Assembly (NCBI RefSeq): GCF_009738225.1
Contig: NZ_CP018187.1
Location: 1,932,501-1,996,500, forward strand
Source of the DNA: Streptococcus salivarius
Lineage (GTDB): Bacteria; Bacillota; Bacilli; Lactobacillales; Streptococcaceae
Direction of reading: 5' to 3'
DNA: 64,000 nt
Shown: in pieces, positions 18,998 to 25,837 of the stretch
How the letters are laid out: every line of letters starts with the position of its first letter
Position numbering within the stretch: the stretch's first letter is position 1
Position numbers and translations under genes: made by a program
The notes under the pieces: generated by a model
What the model was told of the DNA's origin: nothing
What the model saw: only the letters and a program-made list of their open reading frames with translations
The model's database searches: none

Positions 18998-19258
18998 CTA
19001 GATAAATAGATAGCCAACAACATAGCCAAAGAGAGCAATACAAATCAAGAGCAAAATTTCCAAAACTAAAAACCAGCTAAACTTGAGATTACCCAAACCA
19101 ACCTTAGACAAAACTTGTCTGAATTTAGAATTTTTCTGTCTGCTCAAGCCACTAGAAAGGGCAAAACCAGCCTTAGCAGCTTCTGCGACTTCCTTATCAC
19201 TTGGCTTGCGACCATGCTGCACTTGGAAGTCAATCAGCCATTCATCATATTGTTGCAT
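18998..19258 (-). CDS. Small membrane protein with N-terminal W-x3-F-GR module
   Basis: An 86-residue protein with a cytosolic N-terminal module EWLIDFQVQHGRKPSDKEV, a short basic linker and one C-terminal membrane helix (about 60-82, FSWFLVLEILLLICIALFG). The module (W, F four residues later, GR five or six after that, then E and a hydrophobic residue) recurs in the proteins encoded at 25838-27565 (twice) and 27612-28793. The ATG abuts the permease stop (TAAATG), so translation is coupled. It probably works as an accessory or adaptor of the transporter in this operon. Not a family I recognise. Confidence 0.75.
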   Translation of the reverse strand: MQQYDEWLIDFQVQHGRKPSDKEVAEAAKAGFALSSGLSRQKNSKFRQVLSKVGLGNLKFSWFLVLEILLLICIALFGYVVGYLFI

Positions 19259-20074
19259 TTATTTCTCCTTCTTCTGAAGTGTGACGAAAAAGAGTAGGGC
19301 ATAAACTAGGCAATGAAGCACCAAGGCCCACCATTGTCCCCAGAATTCGCCTGTAGAACCTTGAAAAGCCTCCAACTGGCTCTTAGGGACAGGAACATGG
19401 TACTTAGCCAAACTAGATGGCAAGTCTGACAAGTCACTAGAAATCCCAAAAAGCTTGTGGCCATAACCTAGATAGATAAATTTTTGTACCCAATCAATGG
19501 CCTTTGGCAAAGACAGGATAGTTCCCGACAATGAAAATTGCATGATACCCACAACGACTGCTAGGATAACAGAGGTAATCTCAGATTTGCCAACCAAGGC
19601 TGAGATAAAGAGGGCAATAAAATGCGACGCCAAGAAAACCAGGAGCACTGTAATCCCAACTTCCCAACGGTAGGAACCAAAAATATGACCAGCATCTGGA
19701 AATTCCTTGTCAAAGAACTTACTAAAGACAGAGTAAGATAGGATAAAGACAATGGTTTCCAAAACGGCAAAGAAGGCGTGAATCCCCATACTAGCCAAGG
19801 CGAAGGCTGAACGACTCAAACCTGAGAAAAAGTCACGGTTGAGGACCGAGCGTTCCTTAGAAATATAAATACTGTTTTGAACCACAATCAAGAGACTGGT
19901 TGAGAAAAGCAAGAGAAAGAGGGTCATTCGAGTTGTTTCGAAATCTTTCAAAAATCCCTTGTCTTGGATATAGAGGATTAAGCCTTCAAAAGCGACAATG
20001 CCCAGAAGAACCTTCACAAAATCCATGTAGTGGTGTTTAAATTTATACCAACTTAATCGTAATGCTGCGTTCAT
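19259..20074 (-). CDS. ABC transporter permease (ABC-2/ABCG type)
   Basis: A 271-residue membrane protein with six hydrophobic segments in the ABC-2 arrangement, including a conserved central EITSVILAVVVGIMQFSLSG and a short amphipathic start (LRLSWYKFKHHYMDF). It includes a SKERSVLNRDFFSGLSRSAFALASMGIHA segment typical of the coupling region of ABCG permeases. It pairs with the ATPase encoded 8 bases upstream. Substrate unknown; the operon partners (Hsp70-like, surface protein) suggest export or extraction of an envelope component. Confidence 0.85.
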   Translation of the reverse strand: MNAALRLSWYKFKHHYMDFVKVLLGIVAFEGLILYIQDKGFLKDFETTRMTLFLLLFSTSLLIVVQNSIYISKERSVLNRDFFSGLSRSAFALASMGIHAFFAVLETIVFILSYSVFSKFFDKEFPDAGHIFGSYRWEVGITVLLVFLASHFIALFISALVGKSEITSVILAVVVGIMQFSLSGTILSLPKAIDWVQKFIYLGYGHKLFGISSDLSDLPSSLAKYHVPVPKSQLEAFQGSTGEFWGQWWALVLHCLVYALLFFVTLQKKEK

Positions 20075-20082
20075 AAGTCTCC

Positions 20083-20868
20083 CTAAATCTTGTAAATGCG
20101 CGTTGAAGCATTGAGCTCCTGGTAGACATCTGCGATATTCATATCCATATATTTGCGAATCATGTAAGGATCGCTAGTCTTGTATTCCAAAAGCAAGTCT
20201 TCATAAGTCCCTGCAAAGGTTGGACGTCCCTTAGACAAGAAGATAATCTTGTCAAAAATAGCCAGATTTTCTGTATTGTGGGTAATAACCACAATTGACT
20301 TGTTAGCTGATTTAGCCAAAATTTTCAAGGTACGTAAGAGATTACGGTCACTGAGAGCATCCAAACCTGAAGATGGCTCGTCAAGAATAAAGTAGGGACT
20401 AGGGCTAAGAAGCTCAATACCAATTGAGACACGGCGTTTTTGCCCGCCAGAAAGCTCTGAAATCTTCTTGTTTGCAAATTCCGTCAACCCTAAATCATCC
20501 ATAATTCCTGCAATACGATGCTTTTTAGTCAGCTTACCACTTCCTTTCAGATGATGGTCCGCATAAAAATCAAAGGTCTCAGATACCTTGAGGTACTCAC
20601 GTAGAAGATTTTGTTGGGGCACATAGGACCAAGAGCGTGAACCAGCAGTCACAGGTTTGCCATTTTCTAAAATACGAAATTGTTGGCAGGTTGGTTTAAG
20701 CTGGCCAAGGAGAATCTCAGTTAAGGTTGTTTTTCCTGAACCAGAGGCACCCAAGATACCGACAACTTGGCCAGTCTCCATAGTAACATCCAAATCTGTA
20801 AAGAGCTGGTTATCATTTCCCTTATATTTGAAACAGATATGTTCAAATGTTAATTGATTGGTTTCCAT
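20083..20868 (-). CDS. ABC transporter ATP-binding protein, ABCG-like
   Basis: A 261-residue ATPase: Walker A GASGSGKTTL, signature ELSGGQKRRVSIGIELL, Walker B YFILDEPSSGLDALSDR, switch histidine VVITHNTEN, then KIIFLSKGRPTFAGT. The KRRVSIGIEL form of the signature and the G-R-x-x-F-x-G motif after the H-loop are marks of the ABCG (White/PDR) subfamily. It lies third in the operon after the Hsp70-like and J-like genes, with TTAGGAGAT before the ATG. The C-terminal tail (KTSDPYMIRKYMDMNIADVYQEL) is less usual. Confidence 0.9.
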   Translation of the reverse strand: METNQLTFEHICFKYKGNDNQLFTDLDVTMETGQVVGILGASGSGKTTLTEILLGQLKPTCQQFRILENGKPVTAGSRSWSYVPQQNLLREYLKVSETFDFYADHHLKGSGKLTKKHRIAGIMDDLGLTEFANKKISELSGGQKRRVSIGIELLSPSPYFILDEPSSGLDALSDRNLLRTLKILAKSANKSIVVITHNTENLAIFDKIIFLSKGRPTFAGTYEDLLLEYKTSDPYMIRKYMDMNIADVYQELNASTRIYKI

Positions 20869-20877
20869 TAATATCTC

Positions 20878-21390
20878 CTAAGACATAAGTAACATCAAAG
20901 CCACAATTAGAATGGCTCCGATAATAAGAACGATGACATTGATATTGAAAAAGAGAATCAAGCTTAGTAGAATCACAAAGGCGAAGGCCGCAAAGAGGTA
21001 ATTTTTAAGAGATGACTCTTTAGTTTGAGTCACCACAACAGGTTCAAAAGGGATTTCCTTTTTAGCTGTTACATTGCTAGTATCAGTGGTCGTTCCCTTT
21101 TCAGCTTCCAATGCCTTTCTCTGAGCCTGTCTGAGTTTTCGATCGTATTGTAACTTCTCATGGTCTGAGAAAAAGATTGAGCGAATCGTGTAGAGCTCAC
21201 TACGCAAACGCTCTCCCTCTTTATCCAAGGTACCATTTGTCCAGAGCTCCTCCAGCTCTTCACGTAAAAAGGAAAGTGCCACGAAACAATCTTGAGCCGA
21301 CATCTCTGGAGAGATACGGTTACTGACCTCTCTTAAATAAGATACTTCCTGTCCTGTCTCTGTATCAATTGCTTTGTAGTAGTCTATCAT
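20878..21390 (-). CDS. Membrane protein with degenerate J-domain-like N-terminus
   Basis: A 170-residue protein. The start MIDYYKAIDTETG and the segment RSIFFSDHEKLQYDRKLRQA (about 70-90) look like the two ends of a J domain (DYYxxLG ... LSDxEKRxxYD). The HPD tripeptide needed to stimulate DnaK is not present between them. A basic linker leads to two C-terminal membrane helices (about 128-168). It overlaps the Hsp70-like gene by 4 bases (ATGA), so the two are translationally coupled. Inference: a membrane-tethered, non-canonical partner of the neighbouring Hsp70-like protein. Confidence 0.65.
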   Translation of the reverse strand: MIDYYKAIDTETGQEVSYLREVSNRISPEMSAQDCFVALSFLREELEELWTNGTLDKEGERLRSELYTIRSIFFSDHEKLQYDRKLRQAQRKALEAEKGTTTDTSNVTAKKEIPFEPVVVTQTKESSLKNYLFAAFAFVILLSLILFFNINVIVLIIGAILIVALMLLMS

Positions 21391-22985
21391 GAGATGAATT
21401 TAGCAAAAATAGCTTGAAGTTCTGACAAGTCTTCCTTAACCACTTCTTGGGTTTGGTTGACTTGTGCATTGACTGAAAAGCGTGCCACAACAGTATTGCT
21501 TCGAGGATCAGACACTGTTACGGTAACAATTTGTTCTGAATCGAAAGCATAGGTGACTTGTGCCAAAAGCTCGCCTTTCTGACGAGGTTGTGGCACTTGT
21601 CCTCCCACTTGTCCCAAAATCTTTACAGCAAATGGATTTTCATAATTTCCTTCTGTGATACGAAGTTTAAACTTACTCTGTCCATCCACGACCGCAAAGA
21701 GATCCTTGGTAACAGCCAAAGGCAAGACTGAGTTACGTGGAACCACGACACTATTATAGTAGTCACCCACAAAACTGTAGTTCTTGTTTGGATTTTTCTT
21801 GAAGAGCAGACCGATTCCCTGAGAGGTCACATCCTTGACAACCACTCTATCTGTCTCAGTTGTCTTACCATCCTGGTGCTCAGAGAAGCTAACCTCATTA
21901 TTGACGATAAGGTCAGCCAAAATAGAAGCCCCTTGTGCCACGATAGTATCTGGATTAAGGTCAAACTTAGGTTCCAAACCACTCATCAAACGAATCATCT
22001 GACGAATCATTGGCATACGTGTTGACCCACCCACAAGGAGAATATGGTCAATCTCTTCCCATTTCAAGCCAGATGCTTGAAGGGTAGATTGCACCTTGAT
22101 TTCAGTATCTTTGAGGAGGTCCAAGGTAATTTCATTGAAAATCGCTTGAGTTATCAAGACACCGTAACCTTGACCATTGACATAGTGCTCATAGAGAGCT
22201 TGGTCATTCACAGATAGACTAGTCTTAATCTGCTCAGCCTTATATTGAAGTTGAATTTTTTCCTTCTCGGAAAGGTTAGTCATATTGACCCCTTGTTTTT
22301 CCAACTCCTGCATGATGTAGCCCACAAGACGCTTATCAAAATCAATCCCACCAAGGCGTGAATTCCCGTCAGTTGCCAAAATATCATAGGCATGATCAGC
22401 CACGCGCATGATGGTAACGTCAAAAGTTCCTCCACCTAGGTCGAAGACCAAGACATTCCCTTGAGCATTTTTAGTGTGGGCATAGGCAATGGCCGCAGCT
22501 GTAGGCTCATTGATAATACGCAAAACATTAAATCCTGCAATACGACCAGCATTCTTAGTTGCCGCACGTTGATCTGACGTAAAGTAGGCAGGCACTGTGA
22601 TAACAGCATCCTTGATACCATCTGCTTGGCCCATCTCCTGCCCAACTACATAGGCACGTTTACGAAATTCGTTCAAAACCAAGGCCGAAAGAATAATAGA
22701 ATTGACACGTGTGTGGTCTGGTGTATCACTAGCAATGGGACGCCCAATATCACGTTTAAAATCAAATTTAAAGTTTTCTGTACTTCCGATTTCTGTCCCA
22801 CGTTCAATGGCTTCCTTACCAAAAGACACATGATTTTGGCCACTAATATTTGAGAAATAAACCGCTGAACGTAAGACCTGATCGTCATTCGTCCCCATCG
22901 GAATAATCTCTGGCACATCTTCACGAACAACAGCCATAACGGAATTCGTTGTTCCTAAATCAATACCAATCGCTTTTTTTCTCAT
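21387..22985 (-). CDS. Hsp70/DnaK-like ATPase, short form
   Basis: A 532-residue Hsp70 homologue. The N-terminal nucleotide-binding domain is well preserved: IGIDLGTTNSVMAV, ITVPAYFTSDQRAATKNAGRIAG, RIINEPTAAAIAYA, VFDLGGGTFDVTIMRV, DHILLVGGSTRMPMIRQMI. A beta-type substrate domain follows (about 385-510), and there is no long helical lid or DnaK EEVD-like tail. It is about 75 residues shorter than housekeeping DnaK, and no grpE, dnaJ or hrcA gene adjoins it. First gene of a five-to-six gene operon with a J-like protein and an ABCG transporter. No CIRCE element (TTAGCACTC repeat) is seen upstream. Probably a dedicated chaperone or ATP switch for this membrane system. Confidence 0.9.
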   Translation of the reverse strand: MRKKAIGIDLGTTNSVMAVVREDVPEIIPMGTNDDQVLRSAVYFSNISGQNHVSFGKEAIERGTEIGSTENFKFDFKRDIGRPIASDTPDHTRVNSIILSALVLNEFRKRAYVVGQEMGQADGIKDAVITVPAYFTSDQRAATKNAGRIAGFNVLRIINEPTAAAIAYAHTKNAQGNVLVFDLGGGTFDVTIMRVADHAYDILATDGNSRLGGIDFDKRLVGYIMQELEKQGVNMTNLSEKEKIQLQYKAEQIKTSLSVNDQALYEHYVNGQGYGVLITQAIFNEITLDLLKDTEIKVQSTLQASGLKWEEIDHILLVGGSTRMPMIRQMIRLMSGLEPKFDLNPDTIVAQGASILADLIVNNEVSFSEHQDGKTTETDRVVVKDVTSQGIGLLFKKNPNKNYSFVGDYYNSVVVPRNSVLPLAVTKDLFAVVDGQSKFKLRITEGNYENPFAVKILGQVGGQVPQPRQKGELLAQVTYAFDSEQIVTVTVSDPRSNTVVARFSVNAQVNQTQEVVKEDLSELQAIFAKFIS

Positions 22986-23126
22986 AACAATTTCCCTTCT
23001 AGCCTCATTTTGAGTTTACTTGACTATCGCTCCAAGCAGGCATCCGCTTAGATTATCTCCATCATCGCTGTCACATAAAACTTCAAAAGAGTAAAGTTAT
23101 TCCAGTCTAGTTTTTTTCACTATACT

Positions 23127-23143
23127 ATATTATCACAAATAAA
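23127..23143 (-). promoter_or_regulatory. Extended -10 promoter of the Hsp70/ABC operon
   Basis: Minus-strand TTTATTTGTGATAATAT, an extended -10 (TGATAATAT). The 14-mer TTTATTTGTGATAA is repeated exactly in the promoter at 28830-28843, upstream of the other operon that encodes the W-x3-F-GR module. Confidence 0.55.
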
Positions 23144-23165
23144 GAGACTATAAAATAGGAAAAAA

Positions 23166-23214
23166 GGGAGTAGGACCGAACAACTTTTTAAAAATTGTTC
23201 CTTGCCCCACTCCC
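23166..23214. repeat. Long imperfect inverted repeat
   Basis: Arms of about 24 bases, GGGAGTAGGACCGAACAAC... paired with ...TTGTTCCTTGCCCCACTCCC. A T run follows on the minus strand, so it could act as a second terminator. The GTGGGGCAAGGAAC-like sequence resembles dispersed streptococcal intergenic repeats, but no second copy is in this window. Confidence 0.5.
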
Positions 23215-23322
23215 CTTGAGTATCAATCAATCTGATAGACTGGATGAACTTAGAAATACAGGAGTATTATCCACTTAAAGTGTCATGCTTTATAGCAACT
23301 AAGATACTCCTACTTTCTAAAA

Positions 23323-23348
23323 AAAGCTGAGAGTCTTATCTCAGCTTT
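23323..23348 (-). terminator. Terminator of the S66 peptidase gene
   Basis: Perfect stem AAAGCTGAGA / TCTCAGCTTT with a 6-base loop and minus-strand Ts. It overlaps the stop codon. Confidence 0.85.
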
Positions 23349-24378
23349 CTTTGTTATAGTCAAAGTGGATGACTTGCTTCTTTGCATCTACATACGCGTG
23401 GACTCCGAAGGGAACAATGGCTCTTGGAGTTGCGTGTCCGACATTCAGATTATAGACAATTGGGATATTGCTATCAATGATGTCCATTAAAGCTTCCTTA
23501 TAGTCGTCATAGAAGGTTTCATCCATAGGTTTCCCAACCAGGAGTCCACTGATGACCTCAAATATCCTAGTTTCTTTTAAAGTTTGCAACATTTTTTTGA
23601 AATCATCAGGTTCAGGCTTTTCTTCACTTGTTTCTAGCAATAGAATCTTTCCTTCCCAGTCGGATAAGTCAGGGAAAAGTTTGTATTTTTGGCAGAGGTC
23701 TGTGCTATCTGCGTGTAGAGAGTTGTCAAAGATATCGTAGAGGGATTCGAGGCAACCGCCGAGAATTTCCCCCTCGAACTGGGCAGTTCCTTGTAACAAG
23801 TCAAAACCTGTATTTGCATGGCTGACACGAGGTGTTCCCAAAGCTTTGGGACTAAAATCAGTCCGTTCCTCATACCAAACGTTACTAGGTCGAATTTCTG
23901 AGATTTTTCCAGTCTCAATCAATTCTTTAAAGTAGTGGAGGCTATATGGCAACATTTCTTTGTCTAACTCACAAATGTCTGCTAGAAATGATTGACCGTA
24001 AAAAGTATTGATTCCTAGTTTATGCAACATGAGGTGGTTCATGGTTGTATCCGAGAAACCGAGAAAAATCTTTGGTTTGATAACCTTTTGTAGTTGGTCA
24101 TTTTCAAAGAGGTAGGGTAGCAAGCGATAGGTATCGTCCCCACCGATGGCGCATAGAATCATGTCGATGCTATCATCAGAAAAGGCATGAATCAAATCCT
24201 CTGCACGAGCTTCAGGGTGTTCTTTGATAAAGTCTAATCCTTTTAGTGAATGGGGCAAAAAGACAGGTTTGAGTCCGAGGTCCTTGAGACGTTGAATACC
24301 CAAGTCCACTTCGTGCTTGACAAAGTCTTCACCGATAATCCCACTAGATAAACTTATAATACCAATAGTAGAAACCAT
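23341..24378 (-). CDS. S66 family LD-carboxypeptidase / MccF-like protein
   Basis: A 345-residue cytosolic protein from MVSTIGIISLSSGI. The family fold is marked by FLGFSDTTMNHLMLHKLGINTFYGQS, GEILGGCLESLYDIF and C-terminal NLNVGHATPRAIVPFGVHAYVD (histidine of the Ser-Glu-His triad). At the nucleophile elbow it reads IGGDDTYRLLPYL, with threonine where LdcA/MccF proteins carry the catalytic serine. It may trim murein tetrapeptides or hydrolyse toxic aminoacyl-nucleotides; the Thr leaves activity uncertain. The ATG at 24378 with AGGAGGGAC is preferred to a longer start 60 bases upstream. Confidence 0.82.
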   Translation of the reverse strand: MVSTIGIISLSSGIIGEDFVKHEVDLGIQRLKDLGLKPVFLPHSLKGLDFIKEHPEARAEDLIHAFSDDSIDMILCAIGGDDTYRLLPYLFENDQLQKVIKPKIFLGFSDTTMNHLMLHKLGINTFYGQSFLADICELDKEMLPYSLHYFKELIETGKISEIRPSNVWYEERTDFSPKALGTPRVSHANTGFDLLQGTAQFEGEILGGCLESLYDIFDNSLHADSTDLCQKYKLFPDLSDWEGKILLLETSEEKPEPDDFKKMLQTLKETRIFEVISGLLVGKPMDETFYDDYKEALMDIIDSNIPIVYNLNVGHATPRAIVPFGVHAYVDAKKQVIHFDYNKES

Positions 24379-24409
24379 GTCTTGTCCCTCCTGAAAATAG
24401 ATTGAGCCT

Positions 24410-24438
24410 ATCTTATCACAGGAGATGAGATAAAACAA
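24410..24438 (-). promoter_or_regulatory. Promoter of the S66 peptidase gene
   Basis: Minus-strand -35 TTGTTT (24433-24438), 17-base spacer, extended -10 TGATAAGAT (24410-24415). Confidence 0.65.
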
Positions 24439-24474
24439 TAGGTATTATATTAATCAGAGGTTCCCTCCACTAAC

Positions 24475-25170
24475 TTAATCAATCGCATTCTCACCAACAT
24501 AAATAATTTCTAAATTACCCAAGGAAACATCACCTTTGATGTAGAAGTCCTTGTTAGTTAAGTTGCTAGGATTTTCCTCATGCTGTACAGCTGAAAGAGA
24601 GTTATCCACATTCACATGTACCCGCCAATCACTGGGCACATAGAGGCTAAGACTTCCAAGAGAAACGTCCACATCAAACTGGGCAGATGGCCCCTCAATA
24701 CGGCAATTATCAAAATAAACGGAAGCCTGTCCTAAACTAACTTCCGCACTCCCATGCGTAAATTGCTGGTCATTGAGATATTTGGTCACTACTGAAAAAG
24801 TGACATCAATATCATTTCCACCATTATTAGCGTCTGAACCAGTAGAACCCAGTCCAAAGCGATTCTTTGTTTTACTAGAAGGATTGAAGAGAATGTTCAA
24901 GCCAATAACTGCAAGAATGGAAGAAAAGATAAGGACCGAATTAGATACTGGAAGAAAATGGAACTGTCCATTAAGTGAAAATAGAGCCACAATGCCATAG
25001 GCGAAACCAAGACCAAAATGTCGCTTCAAAAGACTAGAAAGGGACAAAATTGCCAATAAGACTACCCAGGCCAACATCCAAATACTAATTTCCCATTTTA
25101 TAAAATAGTCTTGTACAATTACCAAAGCTGCCAAAAGGATCAAGAGGATCCCAATTAATTTCTTTCTCAT
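24475..25170 (-). CDS. LiaF-like membrane protein, cell-wall stress family
   Basis: A 231-residue protein with four hydrophobic segments in the first 95 residues and a soluble C-terminal domain of repeated beta-type motifs: SAEVSLGQASVYFDNC, QFDVDVSLGSLSLYVPSDW and IKGDVSLGNLEIIYVGE. The VSLGxxxxY pattern is that of the LiaF / VraT C-terminal domain, which restrains envelope-stress kinases. Here the partner is a LytTR DNA-binding protein encoded 4 bases upstream rather than a histidine kinase. By analogy with LytTR-membrane inhibitor pairs it probably holds the regulator inactive; this is inference. Confidence 0.75.
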   Translation of the reverse strand: MRKKLIGILLILLAALVIVQDYFIKWEISIWMLAWVVLLAILSLSSLLKRHFGLGFAYGIVALFSLNGQFHFLPVSNSVLIFSSILAVIGLNILFNPSSKTKNRFGLGSTGSDANNGGNDIDVTFSVVTKYLNDQQFTHGSAEVSLGQASVYFDNCRIEGPSAQFDVDVSLGSLSLYVPSDWRVHVNVDNSLSAVQHEENPSNLTNKDFYIKGDVSLGNLEIIYVGENAID

Positions 25171-25174
25171 TATC

Positions 25175-25621
25175 TTACCTCATTTCGTTTAGTCGTTCTT
25201 TTAAAACTTGATAGTAGCGTCTTGATACATGGACCTGCTTGTGGGTCTGATAGAAATTCACCGTACTAGTCCCCGAAAAAGACTTCTCTAAAGAATAAAT
25301 CTGCTTAGCATTAACAATCGTCGATTTGGAAATCCGACAAAAGGCAATCGGGAGCAACTCTTCTAATTCGTAGAGCTTTTGCTTCACCTCATAGGCCTCA
25401 TCCTTGGTATGTCCAAAAATCTTTTCCCCGTCTGTTTCAAAAAAGAGAATATTTGCCAAATCCAGAAAATATTCGCTTCGATCCTTGTAAAAGGCTAAAG
25501 GAACTAACTTTTGCTTTAGAATAGATTCTTGGAGCTGGGCCAATTCCTGTGTTAACCGAGGAGCTCGAATCAAGATTTCAGGCTCATCCATGGATGGGTC
25601 CAATTCGATTCTAACTTTCAT
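25175..25621 (-). CDS. LytTR-family transcription regulator
   Basis: A 148-residue protein with a C-terminal LytTR DNA-binding domain (about 50-145): YFLDLANILFFETDGEKIFGHT, LPIAFCRISKSTIVNAKQIYSLEKSFSG and HVSRRYYQVLKERL. There is no receiver domain, so it is a stand-alone LytTR regulator of the kind usually paired with a small membrane protein. The ATG at 25621 is chosen because of AAAGGAG just upstream. An operon with the LiaF-like gene suggests autoregulation by an envelope signal. Confidence 0.88.
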   Translation of the reverse strand: MKVRIELDPSMDEPEILIRAPRLTQELAQLQESILKQKLVPLAFYKDRSEYFLDLANILFFETDGEKIFGHTKDEAYEVKQKLYELEELLPIAFCRISKSTIVNAKQIYSLEKSFSGTSTVNFYQTHKQVHVSRRYYQVLKERLNEMR

Positions 25622-25652
25622 AATACTCCTTTCCTGTCCTTTTGATGCTTCC

Positions 25653-25680
25653 ATTATAACAACTGCTTTACACAAAACAA
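25653..25680 (-). promoter_or_regulatory. Promoter of the LytTR operon
   Basis: Minus-strand -35 TTGTTT (25675-25680), 16-base spacer, extended -10 TGTTATAAT (25653-25658). Confidence 0.6.
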
Positions 25681-25737
25681 GGCCTTTTAGGTAAGTGGCA
25701 CGGTTTAGCCCCTAAGAGGTAATAACAGACAAACAAA

Positions 25738-25761
25738 AGAACCTGGCAATTGCCAAGTTCT
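25738..25761 (-). terminator. Terminator of the TcaA-like operon
   Basis: Stem GAACTTGGC / GCCAGGTTC around AATT. Minus-strand Ts are few (CTTTTG), so efficiency is uncertain. Confidence 0.55.
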
Positions 25762-25837
25762 TCATTTTTTAGTCTGGAGGACTAACCTCCTATTTGTAAT
25801 CAGTTCAACAATGACTAGCTCTATGAGAAAGCATCTA

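Larger units (their letters stand above)
22986..23340. other. Intergenic region, 355 bases: promoter, inverted repeat, terminator
   Basis: No gene is seen here. It holds the promoter of the Hsp70 operon around 23127-23143, a leader of about 130 bases with no recognisable riboswitch, the long inverted repeat at 23166-23214 and the S66-peptidase terminator. Confidence 0.6.

Noticed and set aside
22986..23160. CIRCE or heat-shock operator before the Hsp70-like gene
   Set aside because: No TTAGCACTC-N9-GAGTGCTAA pattern is present in the leader or promoter.
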